Of a DNA stretch of 57,364 nucleotides, positions 30,716 through 38,813 are shown in pieces. The position numbers and the translations under genes are program-made. Under the pieces are notes generated by a model. That model saw only the letters and a list, made by a program, of their open reading frames with translations. It was not told the DNA's origin and did not search any database. The stretch's first letter is position 1. Each line of letters starts with the position of its first letter. The DNA is from Virgisporangium ochraceum (GTDB lineage Bacteria > Actinomycetota > Actinomycetes > Mycobacteriales > Micromonosporaceae): the NCBI RefSeq assembly GCF_016863655.1, contig NZ_BOPH01000049.1, positions 1-57,364 on the forward strand, in the 5' to 3' direction.

Positions 30716-32843
30716 GGCCCAGGCGCGCCGAGAGGTCCTTCAACAGGTCCAGGGCCGCGTCGGCGATCACCGTTCCGGGCGGGAAGATCGCGGCGGCGCC
30801 GGCCGCCTTCAGCTCCTCGAAGTCGCCCGGCGGGATCACCCCGCCCACGATGATCATGATGTCGTCGCGGCCGAGCGCCGCCAGCTCGTCGCGCAGCGAC
30901 GGCACCAGCGTGAGGTGACCGGCGGCGAGGCTGGAGACGCCGACGATGTGCGCGTCGGCCTCCACCGCCTGGCGGGCCACCTCGGCCGGCGTCTGGAACA
31001 GCGCGCCCACGTCGACGTCGAAGCCGAGGTCGGCGAACGCGGTGGCGATCACCTTCTGGCCGCGGTCGTGCCCGTCCTGGCCGACCTTGGCCACCAGGAT
31101 GCGCGGCCGGCGTCCCTCGGCGTCGGCGAACGCGTCGGTGGCGGCGCGCACCTTCTCGATGTTCGTCGCGGGGCCGGCCTCGTCGCGGTACACGCCCGTG
31201 ATGGTACGGATCTGGGCGGCGTGCCGGCCGTACACCTTCTCCAGCGCGTCGGAGATCTCGCCGACGGTCGCCTTCGCGCGGGCCGCGTCGACGGCCAGCG
31301 CGAGCAGGTTGCCCTCGCCGGAGTCGGCGGCGCGCGTCAGCGCCTCCAGGGCCGACGAGCAGGCCGCGTCGTCGCGCTCCTCGCGCAGCCGCCGCAGCTT
31401 GGCCAACTGCTGCGCGCGGACGCTCGCGTTGTCGACCTTCAGGACCTCGATCGGCTCGTCGGCCTCGGGCCGGTACTTGTTGACGCCGATCACCGGCTGC
31501 CGACCCGAGTCGATGCGCGCCTGCGTACGGGCGGCCGCCTCCTCGATGCGCAGCTTCGGGATGCCCTCGTCGATCGCGCGGGCCATGCCGCCGGCCGCCT
31601 CGACCTCCTGGATGTGCTCCCAGGCCCGGGCCGCGAGGTCGTACGTCAGCCGCTCCACGTAGGCGCTGCCGCCCCACGGGTCGATCACCTTGGTGGTGCC
31701 CGACTCGTGCTGGATCACCAGCTGGGTGTTGCGGGCGATGCGCGCGGAGAAGTCGGTCGGCAGCGCGAGCGCCTCGTCCAACGCGTTGGTGTGCAGCGAC
31801 TGCGTGTGCCCCTGCGTCGCCGCCATCGCCTCGACGCACGTGCGCGCCACGTTGTTGAAGACGTCCTGCGCGGTGAGCGACCACCCGGAGGTCTGGCAGT
31901 GCGCCCGCAGGCTCAACGACTTCGGGTTCTTCGGGTCGAACGTCTTCACGAGCTTGGCCCAGAGCAGGCGGGCGGCCCGCAGCTTCGCCACCTCCATGAA
32001 GAAGTTCATGCCGATGGCCCAGAAGAACGACAGCCGCGGCGCGAACGCGTCGATGTCCAGGCCGGCGTCGCGGCCGGCGCGCAGGTACTCGACGCCGTCG
32101 GCGAGCGTGTAGGCCAGCTCCAGGTCGGCGGTCGCACCGGCCTCCTGGATGTGGTAGCCCGAGATCGAGATGGAGTTGAACCGCGGCATCTTCTCCGAGG
32201 TGAACCGGAAGATGTCGGAGATGATCCGCATCGACGGCTGCGGCGGGTAGATGTAGGTGTTGCGGACCATGAACTCCTTGAGGATGTCGTTCTGGATCGT
32301 GCCGGCCAGCTGCTCCGGTTTCACCCCCTGCTCCTCCGCCGCCACGATGTACAGCGCCAGCACCGGAAGCACGGCGCCGTTCATCGTCATCGACACGCTC
32401 ATCCTGTCGAGCGGGATGCCGTCGAACAGCTGGCGCATGTCGTAGATGGAGTCGATCGCCACGCCCGCCATGCCGACGTCGCCGGCCACCCGTGGGTGGT
32501 CGGAGTCGTAGCCGCGGTGCGTCGGCAGGTCGAACGCCACCGACAGGCCCTTCTGCCCGGCCGCGAGGTTGCGGCGGTAGAACGCGTTCGACTCCTCCGC
32601 GGTGGAGAAGCCGGCGTACTGCCGGATCGTCCACGGCTGGGTGGTGTACATCGTCGGGTAGGGCCCGCGCAGGTACGGCGCGATGCCCGGGTAGGTGTCG
32701 AGGAAGTCGAGGCCGTCGAGGTCGGCCGCCGTGTAGAACGGCTTGACCTCGATGCCCTCGGGCGTCAGCCACGTCTCGCGGTCGGTCCCGGCCGCGGCGG
32801 GTTCGACGGTGTCGAACTCGAGCTTGGAGAAGTCGGGAATCAT
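30705..32843 (-). CDS. mutB: Methylmalonyl-CoA mutase, large (catalytic) subunit
   Basis: A 712-residue adenosylcobalamin-dependent mutase interconverting succinyl-CoA and (R)-methylmalonyl-CoA, linking propionate/odd-chain/branched-chain catabolism and polyketide precursor supply to the TCA cycle. The TIM barrel shows SIYDMRQLFDGIPLDRMSVS and SGYHIQEAGATADLELAYTL with the active-site His. The C-terminal cobalamin domain has the DGHDRG motif (590-595) with lower axial ligand H592. ATG 32843 overlaps the mutA stop (ATGA), and the stop overlaps meaB. Confidence 0.97.
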   Translation of the reverse strand: MIPDFSKLEFDTVEPAAAGTDRETWLTPEGIEVKPFYTAADLDGLDFLDTYPGIAPYLRGPYPTMYTTQPWTIRQYAGFSTAEESNAFYRRNLAAGQKGLSVAFDLPTHRGYDSDHPRVAGDVGMAGVAIDSIYDMRQLFDGIPLDRMSVSMTMNGAVLPVLALYIVAAEEQGVKPEQLAGTIQNDILKEFMVRNTYIYPPQPSMRIISDIFRFTSEKMPRFNSISISGYHIQEAGATADLELAYTLADGVEYLRAGRDAGLDIDAFAPRLSFFWAIGMNFFMEVAKLRAARLLWAKLVKTFDPKNPKSLSLRAHCQTSGWSLTAQDVFNNVARTCVEAMAATQGHTQSLHTNALDEALALPTDFSARIARNTQLVIQHESGTTKVIDPWGGSAYVERLTYDLAARAWEHIQEVEAAGGMARAIDEGIPKLRIEEAAARTQARIDSGRQPVIGVNKYRPEADEPIEVLKVDNASVRAQQLAKLRRLREERDDAACSSALEALTRAADSGEGNLLALAVDAARAKATVGEISDALEKVYGRHAAQIRTITGVYRDEAGPATNIEKVRAATDAFADAEGRRPRILVAKVGQDGHDRGQKVIATAFADLGFDVDVGALFQTPAEVARQAVEADAHIVGVSSLAAGHLTLVPSLRDELAALGRDDIMIIVGGVIPPGDFEELKAAGAAAIFPPGTVIADAALDLLKDLSARLGHAA

Positions 32844-34552
32844 GACAGAACCTCTTCCAGGACGGCCACCGCGTCGCAGCCGCTGTACAGGTACCCGGTG
32901 ACGCCGTCGTACTCACCGGGCCTTCCCGCCAACCACACCTGGCGCGCGCCGCCGCTGGCCAGGGCGAGCGCCGCGCCCGACGCCTCCTCCGCGTACGACC
33001 GGTCGCTGCCGCACACGCACGCCACCGCGGCGCCGCTCGCGGCGAACCCGTCGACGGGACCGGCGACGACCGCGACGCCGCCGGCGGCGAACAGGTTGGT
33101 GGCGAACCCGACCCGGGCGTTGTGCGCGGCGGGCGGACCGAGCGTCGCGAGGTACACCGTCGGACGCTCCGGTGCGGCGTCGGCCCGGTCACGCAACCGC
33201 TCGAACGCCTCGCCGTAGTGGTGCACGGGAAGGTCGCCGACCGTCCTCTGTGGAGCCTCTCGCCGCGAGGGCAGCTTCTCGTGCGGGTTCGGGAACTCGC
33301 TCACCCCGGTGAGCGGGTCGCGCCGGTGCGCCAGGTTCTCCGCACGCGCGTCCCAGGTCGCCGCGATCCGCTCGGCGACGAGCCCCGACGACAACGCCGC
33401 GGCCATGCCGCCGGCGCCCTCGATCTCGGTGAACCACGCCCACGCGGCCCGCGCGAGGCCGAGGGTGCGGCTCTCGACGTACCAGGATCCGCCGGCCGGA
33501 TCGGCGACCCGGCTCACGCTCGCCTCGTCGATCAGCAGCGACTGGGTGTTGCGGGCGATCCGCCGCGCGAACCCGTCGGGCAGCCCGAGCCGGTGGTCGA
33601 ACGGCAGCACCGTGACGGCGTCGGCGCCGCCCACACCGGCGGCGAAGCACGCGAGCGTGGTGCGCAGCATGTTCACCCACGGGTCACGCGCCGCCATCAT
33701 CGCGGCCGACGTCACCACGTGCTGGGTCTGCGTCGCCGACGGCTCGCCGCACGCCTGCGCGACCCTCGCCCACAGCCGCCGGGCCGCCCGTAGCTTCGCG
33801 ATCGTGCCGAACTGGTCGGCGGTGGCAGCGTAGCGGAACTCCAGCTGTGCCAACGCCTGCGCCACGCTGAGCCCGGCATCGGTGAGCCCACGCAGGTACG
33901 CCACGCCGGTCGCCAGTGAACAGGCCAGCTCCTCGGCGTCGCTGGCGCCGGCGTCGTGGTACCGCAGCGCGTCGACGACCATGGCGCGCAACCCGGGACG
34001 GTCGGCCACGCGCCGCGCGAAGGCCGCCGCGCCCGGCAGGTCACCGGCGCCGGCGAACGGGTCGAACCCGAGGTTGCCCGACCCGCCACCCGCCGCGAGG
34101 AACGCCTCGGCGGCGTCGGCCGTCGCGGCACCGGCGTCGAGCGTCACGCCGGCCAGGTCGAGCAGCACGCCGTCGAGCGCGGTCGTCAGCCTGTCGACGG
34201 GGACGCCGCCCGCGCCGAGCACGAGCCACAGCGACGCGACCCCGTTCTCCAGATCGGCACGGGCCGCCTCGGAGGTGGCCGCGGCATCCGGGTCGGCGTG
34301 CCGCTGCCGGATGTCCCACCCGTTGGCCGTTCGCCCCAGCGGAACGGACGGCGGTGGCGGTGATCCGGCGGCGGTGTGCAGCGGTGCGAGCGCCACGCCG
34401 TCGTACCCGGTGGTGGTCAACAGCTCCACCGCCTCCGCGGGCGTGCTGTCGTCGGTGGCGGCGCCCGACTTGCGCAGGACGCCGAGCACCAGCTTCTCCC
34501 ACGCCTCGGCGGTGGCGGTGGGGAAGTCGGAGGCTAAGCGGAGTTCGCTCAT
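32840..34552 (-). CDS. mutA: Methylmalonyl-CoA mutase, small subunit
   Basis: A 570-residue non-catalytic partner of MutB. The barrel half is recognisable (GIPVDRLTTAL-like segments, the RLWARVAQACGEPSATQTQH region, DPAGGSWYVESRT), while the C-terminal B12-like domain lacks the DxHxxG cobalamin motif, as is normal for this subunit. It is the first gene of the operon. A TAGTAT -10 candidate (34564-34559, read leftward) ends six nt before the ATG, so the mutA message is probably leaderless. The GH5 gene upstream on the same strand ends 60 nt away and is probably a separate unit. Confidence 0.95.
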   Translation of the reverse strand: MSELRLASDFPTATAEAWEKLVLGVLRKSGAATDDSTPAEAVELLTTTGYDGVALAPLHTAAGSPPPPSVPLGRTANGWDIRQRHADPDAAATSEAARADLENGVASLWLVLGAGGVPVDRLTTALDGVLLDLAGVTLDAGAATADAAEAFLAAGGGSGNLGFDPFAGAGDLPGAAAFARRVADRPGLRAMVVDALRYHDAGASDAEELACSLATGVAYLRGLTDAGLSVAQALAQLEFRYAATADQFGTIAKLRAARRLWARVAQACGEPSATQTQHVVTSAAMMAARDPWVNMLRTTLACFAAGVGGADAVTVLPFDHRLGLPDGFARRIARNTQSLLIDEASVSRVADPAGGSWYVESRTLGLARAAWAWFTEIEGAGGMAAALSSGLVAERIAATWDARAENLAHRRDPLTGVSEFPNPHEKLPSRREAPQRTVGDLPVHHYGEAFERLRDRADAAPERPTVYLATLGPPAAHNARVGFATNLFAAGGVAVVAGPVDGFAASGAAVACVCGSDRSYAEEASGAALALASGGARQVWLAGRPGEYDGVTGYLYSGCDAVAVLEEVLS

Positions 34553-34612
34553 TCACGGATACTAAGCGCGCCTCCGCCGCCTCCCATACCGTTGTGACAA
34601 CCTCCACGACCC

Positions 34613-36574
34613 CTATTCGGCCCGGATGTCGTCGAGGTCGTGCGTGCCCGCGTTGAGGAACAGGTACAGCGCCTTCACGTCGGCGAGGTTCGCCGCGCAC
34701 GACAGCTCGGTCAGCAGATCGAACGAGATCGTCGTGGTGGTGTTCGCGTTGACCCACGGGAACGGGGTCTGGCACCACGTGTAGTCCGCCCCGGTCTGCA
34801 CCGCGAGCGACACCGACGTGCCGGTCGCGCCGGTACGCAGCTCGGCCCGGAAGAACTGCTTGCCGGTGAGGTCGAGCGGCGCCGCGAGCGCCGGGCCGAA
34901 CCAGTGGTCGGCGGTGACGGTCAGCCGCAGCCCGTAGGCGCCCTGCGGGTGGAACTCCGTCGTCTGCGCCACGGTTCCCGCGTCGGGCAGCCAGCTACCC
35001 GGTCCCCACCCGTCGGTTCCGGACTCGAAGGTCGAAATCACCACGGCCGCGCCGGCGTCGGGCTTCACGGTGACCGTCAGGGTGGCCACATTGGACAGTC
35101 GGCCCGCCTGGTCGCGGATCGTGTAGCTGCCCGTGACGGTGCCCACCTGGCCCGGGGTCGGCGTGAAGGTCACCGTGCCGTCGGGGTTCAGCGCGAAGCC
35201 GTTCCTCGTCTTCTGCTGCCCGGCCGTCGCCGGGTCGAGGTCGATCGAGGACGCCCGCACGCTGGTCCGGTACGCGACGTCGTTCGCGGCCGGGGTGAGC
35301 GTGACCGGCTGGTCGAACTCGGCGACCGCGGTGTCGTGGTCGGCGACCGGTGGCCGCGACCGCTGCGGCCCGAGCAGCTCGTCACGCGCGTTGGTGAGCG
35401 TGGTGCAGACCGGGCTCGGGCAGTAGACGGTGTACCCGTCGTAGTCCGGATACAAGGTGCCGTCGTCCTGCACGCCCGACAGGATCCAGTAGAGCCAGCC
35501 GTCGCCGCCCTCGGCGTCGAACAGGTCGGTCCACTGCTTGAAGACGACGTTGCGGGTGGACTTGTCGAGCCAGCCGAACTCGCCCCAGAACACAGGCTTG
35601 CCGATGCGGTTGGCCTCCCGCACGTGCCGCTTGATCCACTCGAACGTCCACGGGAGGTCCTTGCCCCACGCCGTCGGGTAGATGTGGAACGACATCATGT
35701 CGATCGCCGGCAGGCTGGCGAGCGCGATCGTGTCGACGCCCTCGCTGCACTTGCGGGTCCAGTCCTCGTGGTTCGGATCGTCGCAGAAGAAGCCCTCGTC
35801 TCCGGCGCCCACGAGGTGGTTGCGGTCGACCGACTTGATGTGGCGGCTCATCTCGTCGGCCCACGCGTTGATCGTGGCGGTGGTGCAGTTCGGCGAGCGC
35901 GGGTAGGCGCCGGCCGACAGGCACCGCGGCTCGTTGCCGAGTTCCCACGCCATCACCGTCGGGTCGTCCCTGTAGGCGACGCCGGTGAGCGGGTTGACCC
36001 GGTTGAGCACGTGGCTGATCCAGTCCTTGTACCAGCCCTTGATGGTGGGGTTCGTGTAGAAGTCGTCGTGGTAGCTGCCGCCGGCCCAGCGCACGTACTG
36101 GTCCATACCGCCGAAGTCGTTCCAGTTGTTGGTCAGCGGGATGACGAGGCGGATGTTGTGTCTTCTCGCGCTGGCGAGCACGTAGTCGAGTTTCTGCAGC
36201 CCGTCGGGGCCGTCGTTGTAGGCCGGCTTCGTGCCGTCCCAGTACTGGAAGTAGACGCCGTCGGCCTTGCCGCGGATCGAGTTCGAGCCGTCCTGGTTGC
36301 CGATGTCGAGGAAGCCCCAGGTGCGCAGGACGTTGAACCTGGCGGCCTGCGCGTCGGCGAACACGTCGTCGACCATGAGCGGCGACTTGTACATCAGGTA
36401 GTAGTTGTTGGTACCGGCGAACCTGAAGGTGTGGCCGTCGAGGCGCAGGTCGCTGCCCGCGCGGGTCACGAAGAGGTTCTTCTTCTGAACCGGCTCAGCC
36501 ATCGCGGGGGCCTGCGCCCCGACGGACGCGATGAGCGCGAGCAGAGCCGTGACCACACCGAAGCGTCGGGACAT
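34613..36574 (-). CDS. Secreted GH5 endo-beta-mannanase-like glycanase with Ig-like and CBM modules
   Basis: A 653-residue exported retaining glycoside hydrolase. The signal peptide is about 1-26 (ends APAMAEP). The GH5 catalytic barrel (about 30-400) carries acid/base E215 in AWELGNEPRC and nucleophile E332 in VFWGEFGW; the overall pattern (FAGTNNYYLMY at the start) fits GH5_7 mannan endo-1,4-beta-mannosidases. An Ig/cadherin-like module (about 408-510) and a C-terminal beta-sandwich CBM-like module (about 515-653, FESGTDGWGPGSW) follow. ATG 36574 has AGGAGG just upstream. A perfect LacI-type palindrome at 36595-36610 suggests sugar-inducible control. Exact substrate (mannan, glucomannan) is inferred. 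Confidence 0.92.
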   Translation of the reverse strand: MSRRFGVVTALLALIASVGAQAPAMAEPVQKKNLFVTRAGSDLRLDGHTFRFAGTNNYYLMYKSPLMVDDVFADAQAARFNVLRTWGFLDIGNQDGSNSIRGKADGVYFQYWDGTKPAYNDGPDGLQKLDYVLASARRHNIRLVIPLTNNWNDFGGMDQYVRWAGGSYHDDFYTNPTIKGWYKDWISHVLNRVNPLTGVAYRDDPTVMAWELGNEPRCLSAGAYPRSPNCTTATINAWADEMSRHIKSVDRNHLVGAGDEGFFCDDPNHEDWTRKCSEGVDTIALASLPAIDMMSFHIYPTAWGKDLPWTFEWIKRHVREANRIGKPVFWGEFGWLDKSTRNVVFKQWTDLFDAEGGDGWLYWILSGVQDDGTLYPDYDGYTVYCPSPVCTTLTNARDELLGPQRSRPPVADHDTAVAEFDQPVTLTPAANDVAYRTSVRASSIDLDPATAGQQKTRNGFALNPDGTVTFTPTPGQVGTVTGSYTIRDQAGRLSNVATLTVTVKPDAGAAVVISTFESGTDGWGPGSWLPDAGTVAQTTEFHPQGAYGLRLTVTADHWFGPALAAPLDLTGKQFFRAELRTGATGTSVSLAVQTGADYTWCQTPFPWVNANTTTTISFDLLTELSCAANLADVKALYLFLNAGTHDLDDIRAE

Positions 36575-36594
36575 GGTGCCTCCTGGCGGTGGAG

Positions 36595-36610
36595 ACTTAA
36601 CCGATTAAGT
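36595..36610. promoter_or_regulatory. LacI-type operator upstream of the GH5 gene
   Basis: ACTTAA-CCGA-TTAAGT is a near-perfect 16-bp palindrome with a central CG, the style of LacI-family operators, located 21 bp upstream of the mannanase start. No LacI regulator is encoded in the window, so the controlling protein acts in trans. Confidence 0.7.
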
Positions 36611-36729
36611 GACTCCCGAACCTATGAGCGGGCTCCGGGCGATGTCAACATCGATCCGTGTCGAACTCGTTCGACGGGACTGACTTTCGGCAGTATCCGC
36701 TGCTACCGGCCGCTTGTAGCGTTCTCCGG

Positions 36730-38166
36730 ATGAGATCCCGGCTGCTCGACCTGCTGCTGTGGGCCGTCCTGGCGGCGCCCGTGGCGGCCGGGCAGGTGTG
36801 GCCGCCGCTCGAGGTGGGGTGGGCGCTCCGGTTCCTCGCCGCCCTCGCCGTGCTCACCGCGGCGCTGTGGCTGGGACGGCGGTCGGGCCGGCCGAACGCG
36901 CCGGTCGCCGGGCTGGCGCTGGTGATCGTCGGCAGCATCTTCGACGGCAACCTGTCGTTCTCCGTACCGGTGCTCGCCTACCTCACCGGCCGGCGGGTCG
37001 CCGCGGCCTGGCCCACCGCCGCCGTGTTCGCGGTCGTGGCCGCCGGCGGCAGCGCCCTCACCGTCGGGGTGTTCGGCACGAAGCCGGCCACCTGGTTCTA
37101 CCTCGCCGCCACGCTGCTGTTCGTCGGGGTGTTCCCGTGGCTGGTCGGCCGCTACCGCCGGCAGCAGGACGAGCTGGTGACGATGGGCTGGCAGCGGGCC
37201 GACGACCTGGAGCGCGAGCAGGGCATGGTCTCGGCGCAGGCCCGGCTGCGCGAGCGGGCCCGCATCGCCCGCGAGATGCACGACTCGCTGGGGCACGACC
37301 TGAGCCTGCTGGCGCTGCGGGCCGGTGCCCTGGAACTGGCCGCCGGGCCGGAGAGCCGGGCCGCCGCCGAGGTGCGGGCCGGCGTGCAGGCGGCCACCGA
37401 GCGGCTCCGCGAGATCATCGGGGTGCTCCACGACGACGAGACGCCGGCGCCGCTCGCCCCGCGTGACGAGTCCGTCGACGCGCTGGTCTCCCGGGCCCGC
37501 GGCTCGGGTCTCGACGTGGAGCTCACGGAGACCGGCACCGCCCCACCCGCCGTCGCGCGGGCCGTGTACCGGATCGTGCAGGAGTCGCTCACCAACGCGG
37601 CCCGGCACGCGCCCGGTGCGCCGGTCACCGTCGGGGTGGTCGCGGCGGCGGACGTCACCACCGTCACGGTGGGCAACCCGGTTCCGCCGGGCACCGGCGT
37701 GGTGGAGGGGTTCGGGCTCGCGGGGCTCCGCGAGGTGGTCCGGATGGCCGGCGGCACGATCACGGTCGGTGCCGGCGACGGCGCGTTCCTGGTCCACGCC
37801 GACCTGCCGCACGTGGCGGTGCCACAGCGACCACCGCTGCAGACGGCGCGCCGCAGGGTCCGCCGGAGCCTGGTGGTCGCGGTCGCCACGCCGGTCGCCA
37901 TCGCCACGCTCATGTCGCTGGCCTACTACCCGTACGCGTCGTCGGGCTCGGTGATGGAGACGGCGACGTTCGAGGCGCTGCGGATCGGCCAGCCGCGCGC
38001 CGACCTGCCGCTGCCCCCGCGCCAGGTGCTCCAGCCGCCCGACGGGGCCGACCCGCCCGGTGCCACGTGCGAGTACTACAGCGACGGCAACTTCCCGATG
38101 GCGTCGGCCACGTTCCGGCTCTGCTTCCGCGACGGCCGCCTGATCAGCAAGGACCGGGTTTCATGA
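36730..38166 (+). CDS. NarL-type histidine kinase with C-terminal TM and extracytoplasmic tail
   Basis: A 478-residue kinase. N-terminal membrane domain (about 5-140, five or six helices), then HisKA_3 with H184 in ARIAREMHDSLGHDLSL, and HATPase with N-box QESLTNAARHAPGAP and GFGLAGLREVV. Unusually, after the ATPase domain a further transmembrane helix (about 381-401) leads to a 77-residue outer tail with FEALRIGQPRADLPLPPRQ, then CEYYSDGNFPM and FRLCFRDGRL, two Cys in a pattern recalling SmpA/OmlA (BamE-like) domains. ATG 36730 is 7 nt after TAGCGT (36717-36722), so a leaderless start is preferred over upstream frames. The response regulator overlaps by ATGA. Confidence 0.9.
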   Translation: MRSRLLDLLLWAVLAAPVAAGQVWPPLEVGWALRFLAALAVLTAALWLGRRSGRPNAPVAGLALVIVGSIFDGNLSFSVPVLAYLTGRRVAAAWPTAAVFAVVAAGGSALTVGVFGTKPATWFYLAATLLFVGVFPWLVGRYRRQQDELVTMGWQRADDLEREQGMVSAQARLRERARIAREMHDSLGHDLSLLALRAGALELAAGPESRAAAEVRAGVQAATERLREIIGVLHDDETPAPLAPRDESVDALVSRARGSGLDVELTETGTAPPAVARAVYRIVQESLTNAARHAPGAPVTVGVVAAADVTTVTVGNPVPPGTGVVEGFGLAGLREVVRMAGGTITVGAGDGAFLVHADLPHVAVPQRPPLQTARRRVRRSLVVAVATPVAIATLMSLAYYPYASSGSVMETATFEALRIGQPRADLPLPPRQVLQPPDGADPPGATCEYYSDGNFPMASATFRLCFRDGRLISKDRVS

Positions 38167-38813
38167 TCAAGGTGCTGCTGGCCGACGACGAGGCGATGAT
38201 CCGGGCCGGGGTCCGGGCGATCCTGGCCACCGACCCGGCGATCGAGGTGGTCGCCGAGGCCGGCGACGGCCGCGCGGCGGTCGAGGGCGTCCGGGCCCAC
38301 CGCCCCGACGTCGCGCTGGTCGACATCCGGATGCCGGTGCTCGACGGGCTGGCCGCCGCCGCCGAGATCCGCCGCACCGTGCCGTCAACCGCGGTCGTGA
38401 TGCTGACGACGTTCGGCGAGGACGAGTACGTCGAGCGCGCCCTCGGCGACGGCGCCGGCGGGTTCCTGCTCAAGGCCGGTGACCCGCGTGAGCTGATCGC
38501 CGGCGTGCACGCGGTCGCCGGCGGCGGCGCGTACCTGTCCCCCGCCGTGGCGAAACGCGTGATCAACCGGTGGGCCGACGGCCGCCACCACCGCGACCGC
38601 GCCGCCCGCGACCGGATCGCCGGCCTGACCGACCGCGAGACACAGGTGCTGACCCTGCTCGGCCAGGGGCTGTCGAACGCGGAGATCGCGGGACGGCTGT
38701 TCCTCGTGGAGGGCACGGTCAAGGCGTACGTGAGCACGCTCCTGACCCGGCTCGGGGTGAAGAACCGGGTGCAGGCAGCGGTCGTCGCCTTCCAGGCGGG
38801 TCTCGTCGAGTGA
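38163..38813 (+). CDS. LuxR/NarL-type response regulator
   Basis: A 216-residue partner of the extended kinase. Receiver: VLLADDEAM acidic pocket, phospho-acceptor D54 in ALVDIRMPVLDG, switch Thr in VVMLTTFGEDEYVERAL, Lys in GFLLKAGD. LuxR helix-turn-helix: LTDRETQVLTLLGQGLSNAE then IAGRLFLVEGTVKAYVSTLL. The ATG overlaps the kinase stop (ATGA). Its stop codon abuts, with no gap, the stop of the convergent ABC exporter gene. Confidence 0.95.
   Translation: MIKVLLADDEAMIRAGVRAILATDPAIEVVAEAGDGRAAVEGVRAHRPDVALVDIRMPVLDGLAAAAEIRRTVPSTAVVMLTTFGEDEYVERALGDGAGGFLLKAGDPRELIAGVHAVAGGGAYLSPAVAKRVINRWADGRHHRDRAARDRIAGLTDRETQVLTLLGQGLSNAEIAGRLFLVEGTVKAYVSTLLTRLGVKNRVQAAVVAFQAGLVE

Noticed and set aside
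30714..33218. Long open frame antisense to mutB/mutA
   Set aside because: Mirror of the mutase codons, no family resemblance, no ribosome-binding site.
34640..36733. Long open frame antisense to the GH5 gene
   Set aside because: The GH5 gene has signal peptide, catalytic residues and Shine-Dalgarno; the antisense product has none.
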